5,266 nt of DNA from SAR202 cluster bacterium (GTDB taxonomy: Bacteria > Chloroflexota > Dehalococcoidia > SAR202 > CAJWER01), in NCBI GenBank assembly GCA_030740335.1, contig JASLXL010000243.1, positions 1 to 5,266 on the forward strand, given 5' to 3'. The translations under genes and the position numbers were made by a program. Below, one piece after another: positions 3,944 through 5,266 of the stretch. The notes below the pieces were generated by a model that made no database searches, was not told the DNA's origin, and saw nothing but the letters and a program-made list of their open reading frames with translations. The stretch's first letter is position 1. The number at the start of each line of letters is the position of its first letter.

Positions 3944-5266
3944 CTACTGCCACCATATCGAGAAGAGCTCGGCATTGGAGAGCTTGATGGCGATGTCGAC
4001 GGACTTGCCATTGATGGTGGTCAAAGCAGGACCGTTGCGCCAGCGAACTGTGTGGTCGAGCGAGTCGTCGGTCAGAGCGAGGCAGTTGGCTGCCTCGAAT
4101 CCCGAGAGTGTGCGACCGTCCTGTCGGAGCTCGACGGCCAGCGAGCCGCCGTCGGCGTCGGCGTTGAGGTGAAGCTCGGCCCCGTCGACCTCCTGGGTGA
4201 TCTGCACGTCGCCGCCCGCGGCGCCGGCTCGTAGCCCGACGAAGCGGTCACAGCTCCACGAGGCGGTGCCGATGGCGGCTCGCTTGCCCTCGGGAGGAAT
4301 GCCGTGGTTGCCGTGCCGGCAGTTGAAGCCGCTGTAGTAGGTGCGGACTAGGTCGCCGTCCCGCACGAGGGCATGGCCGGTGTGCACGACACCGTAGTCC
4401 CATGAGCCGATCTCGCTACGCTCCAGTACCGTAGTGCGGTCACCGACACGATCCCAGTTGCGGCCGTCTCTGGAAGACGCGAGCTGAACATCGATGGTGC
4501 CGTCGGAACTGTTGTCGCCGTCGGTGCACCTGAAGACCTGCAAGAGGCCGAGAAGCATCGTCTCATAGCGGAAGATCGGCATGCCGTAGAACTGGGTGTA
4601 GTGGCCTTCGCGACTATCGGCCCACTCCTCGTCCTGGAGGTCGGGGACGAGTGCGGGTGTGGGCATGACCCAGTCGAAGGCGTCGTCGCTCTCCGTCCAG
4701 TTGATCGACCGTCGGGCTATGCCGCGAATGTTGAGGAACGACTTGACGATGCCTCGGAACTTCTGGGCGTCCTCGTCCCACATGAAGCGACCGACGTCTG
4801 CGTGACCGGGAATCACCGGCGCCTCGGGCCCGTCCGTCCAGTGGAGACCGTCGTCGGAGAACGCCAGGCAGTAACCGTCGTAAGGTCCGTACGGAGCGCG
4901 GCCGTAGTCGTACGACAGCATGGTGTAGGTGCGGCCGGGGCCCATGTGCGGCGTGTGTAGAACGTTCTGGTTGTGGTCTTGCTTGGTGCGGACAGGCGCC
5001 AGGTCCCCTGACCGGATGCCCACCCTGCTCATGTAGATGTTGTTTTCAGTGCTTCCGGAGAAGTCCTCGTACATGCCGAGCAGAGGCTTGGTCCAGTTGA
5101 TGCCGTCGTCGCTCTCGGCGTAGAGGTTGAAGTTGGTCCGGTTGGCGCTGTTCTGGTACCACATCCGGAAGCGGCCGTTGTCGCTTCGCACGGTCCCCGC
5201 CATCAACACCTCGTCGTCCTCCCACGGCTGGTCGGCGGAGACGACGGGATTGCCTCCGTACTTTTC
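3944..5266 (-). CDS. GH32/GH43-like five-bladed beta-propeller protein, N-terminus beyond the right edge
   Basis: The frame is open from the right edge to TAG at 3946-3944, giving 440 residues. A GTG at 5209 is internal: the codons before it read KYGGNPVVSADQPWEDDEV, matching the propeller's usual first strand (NP-x-V....PWE...GTV). Asp-box-like turns recur at SDDGINW (52-58), SDDGLHW (137-143), SDDAFDW (193-199) and SRDGRNW (265-271), with blade strands such as GRFRMWYQ, MWDEDAQKFRGIVK and FYGMPIFRYETMLLGLL. About residues 345-440 form a C-terminal beta-sandwich with LHLNADADGGSLAVEL, a GFEAANC segment and a terminal LSNAELFSIWW. This architecture belongs to the arabinanase/levansucrase/invertase-like superfamily often annotated as glycosyl hydrolase family 32 or hypothetical. 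Catalytic carboxylates cannot be assigned by eye, so glycosidase activity is inferred. Any signal peptide lies outside the window. G+C is clearly higher than at the left end, and the gene converges on the plus-strand operon. Confidence 0.85.
   Translation of the reverse strand, partial: EKYGGNPVVSADQPWEDDEVLMAGTVRSDNGRFRMWYQNSANRTNFNLYAESDDGINWTKPLLGMYEDFSGSTENNIYMSRVGIRSGDLAPVRTKQDHNQNVLHTPHMGPGRTYTMLSYDYGRAPYGPYDGYCLAFSDDGLHWTDGPEAPVIPGHADVGRFMWDEDAQKFRGIVKSFLNIRGIARRSINWTESDDAFDWVMPTPALVPDLQDEEWADSREGHYTQFYGMPIFRYETMLLGLLQVFRCTDGDNSSDGTIDVQLASSRDGRNWDRVGDRTTVLERSEIGSWDYGVVHTGHALVRDGDLVRTYYSGFNCRHGNHGIPPEGKRAAIGTASWSCDRFVGLRAGAAGGDVQITQEVDGAELHLNADADGGSLAVELRQDGRTLSGFEAANCLALTDDSLDHTVRWRNGPALTTINGKSVDIAIKLSNAELFSIWWQ

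Noticed and set aside
3758..4234. Full 158-codon plus-strand frame as one gene
   Set aside because: Beyond 3944 it is antisense to the beta-propeller gene's conserved C-terminus, and the protein shows no family features. Only the first stretch is kept as a possible remnant.
4601..4960. 119-codon plus-strand frame in the right part
   Set aside because: Valine- and glycine-rich antisense shadow of the propeller gene, with no ribosome binding site.

Overview
The window holds about five genes of an uncultured-looking bacterium. It is bacterial because each start I could place has a Shine-Dalgarno sequence, including one TTG and one GTG start. Gene content (a PD-(D/E)XK-like nuclease, a DUF4395 membrane protein, a gamma-glutamyltransferase-like enzyme, a phytanoyl-CoA dioxygenase relative and a GH32/43-like beta-propeller) recalls metabolically broad free-living lineages such as SAR202 Chloroflexi, Latescibacteria/Poribacteria-like groups or high-GC Actinobacteria. 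The sequence alone does not fix a phylum.

Layout: the minus strand carries the N-terminal part of a nuclease-like protein (1-321, running off the left edge). Upstream of it, on the same strand, is a four-helix DUF4395 membrane protein (500-1027). A divergent intergenic region (1028-1195) holds a perfect 12-bp palindrome and a 9-bp inverted-repeat pair. The plus strand then reads a GGT-like Ntn hydrolase (1196-2908). Eleven bases later comes a PhyH-family gene (2920-3721) whose conserved blocks lie in three reading frames, so it is broken as written. A third Shine-Dalgarno-led start (3758/3761) follows but leads into no sustained gene. A hairpin (3880-3909) sits before a convergent minus-strand beta-propeller protein (3944-5266), whose N-terminus continues past the right edge.

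The plus-strand genes look like a small catabolic operon (amide or gamma-glutamyl-type hydrolase plus Fe(II)/2-oxoglutarate oxygenase) that is decaying at its 3' end. The minus-strand propeller gene is visibly richer in G+C than the left end: I counted 45/60 at 4201-4260 against 22/60 at 61-120. It may have a separate history. I found no CRISPR array, tRNA, rRNA, transposase or clear phage gene.

The points most worth checking are the triple-frameshifted PhyH gene with a His-x-Gly instead of a His-x-Asp iron motif, the GGT-like enzyme lacking most classical glutamate-binding residues, and the divergent-region palindrome.
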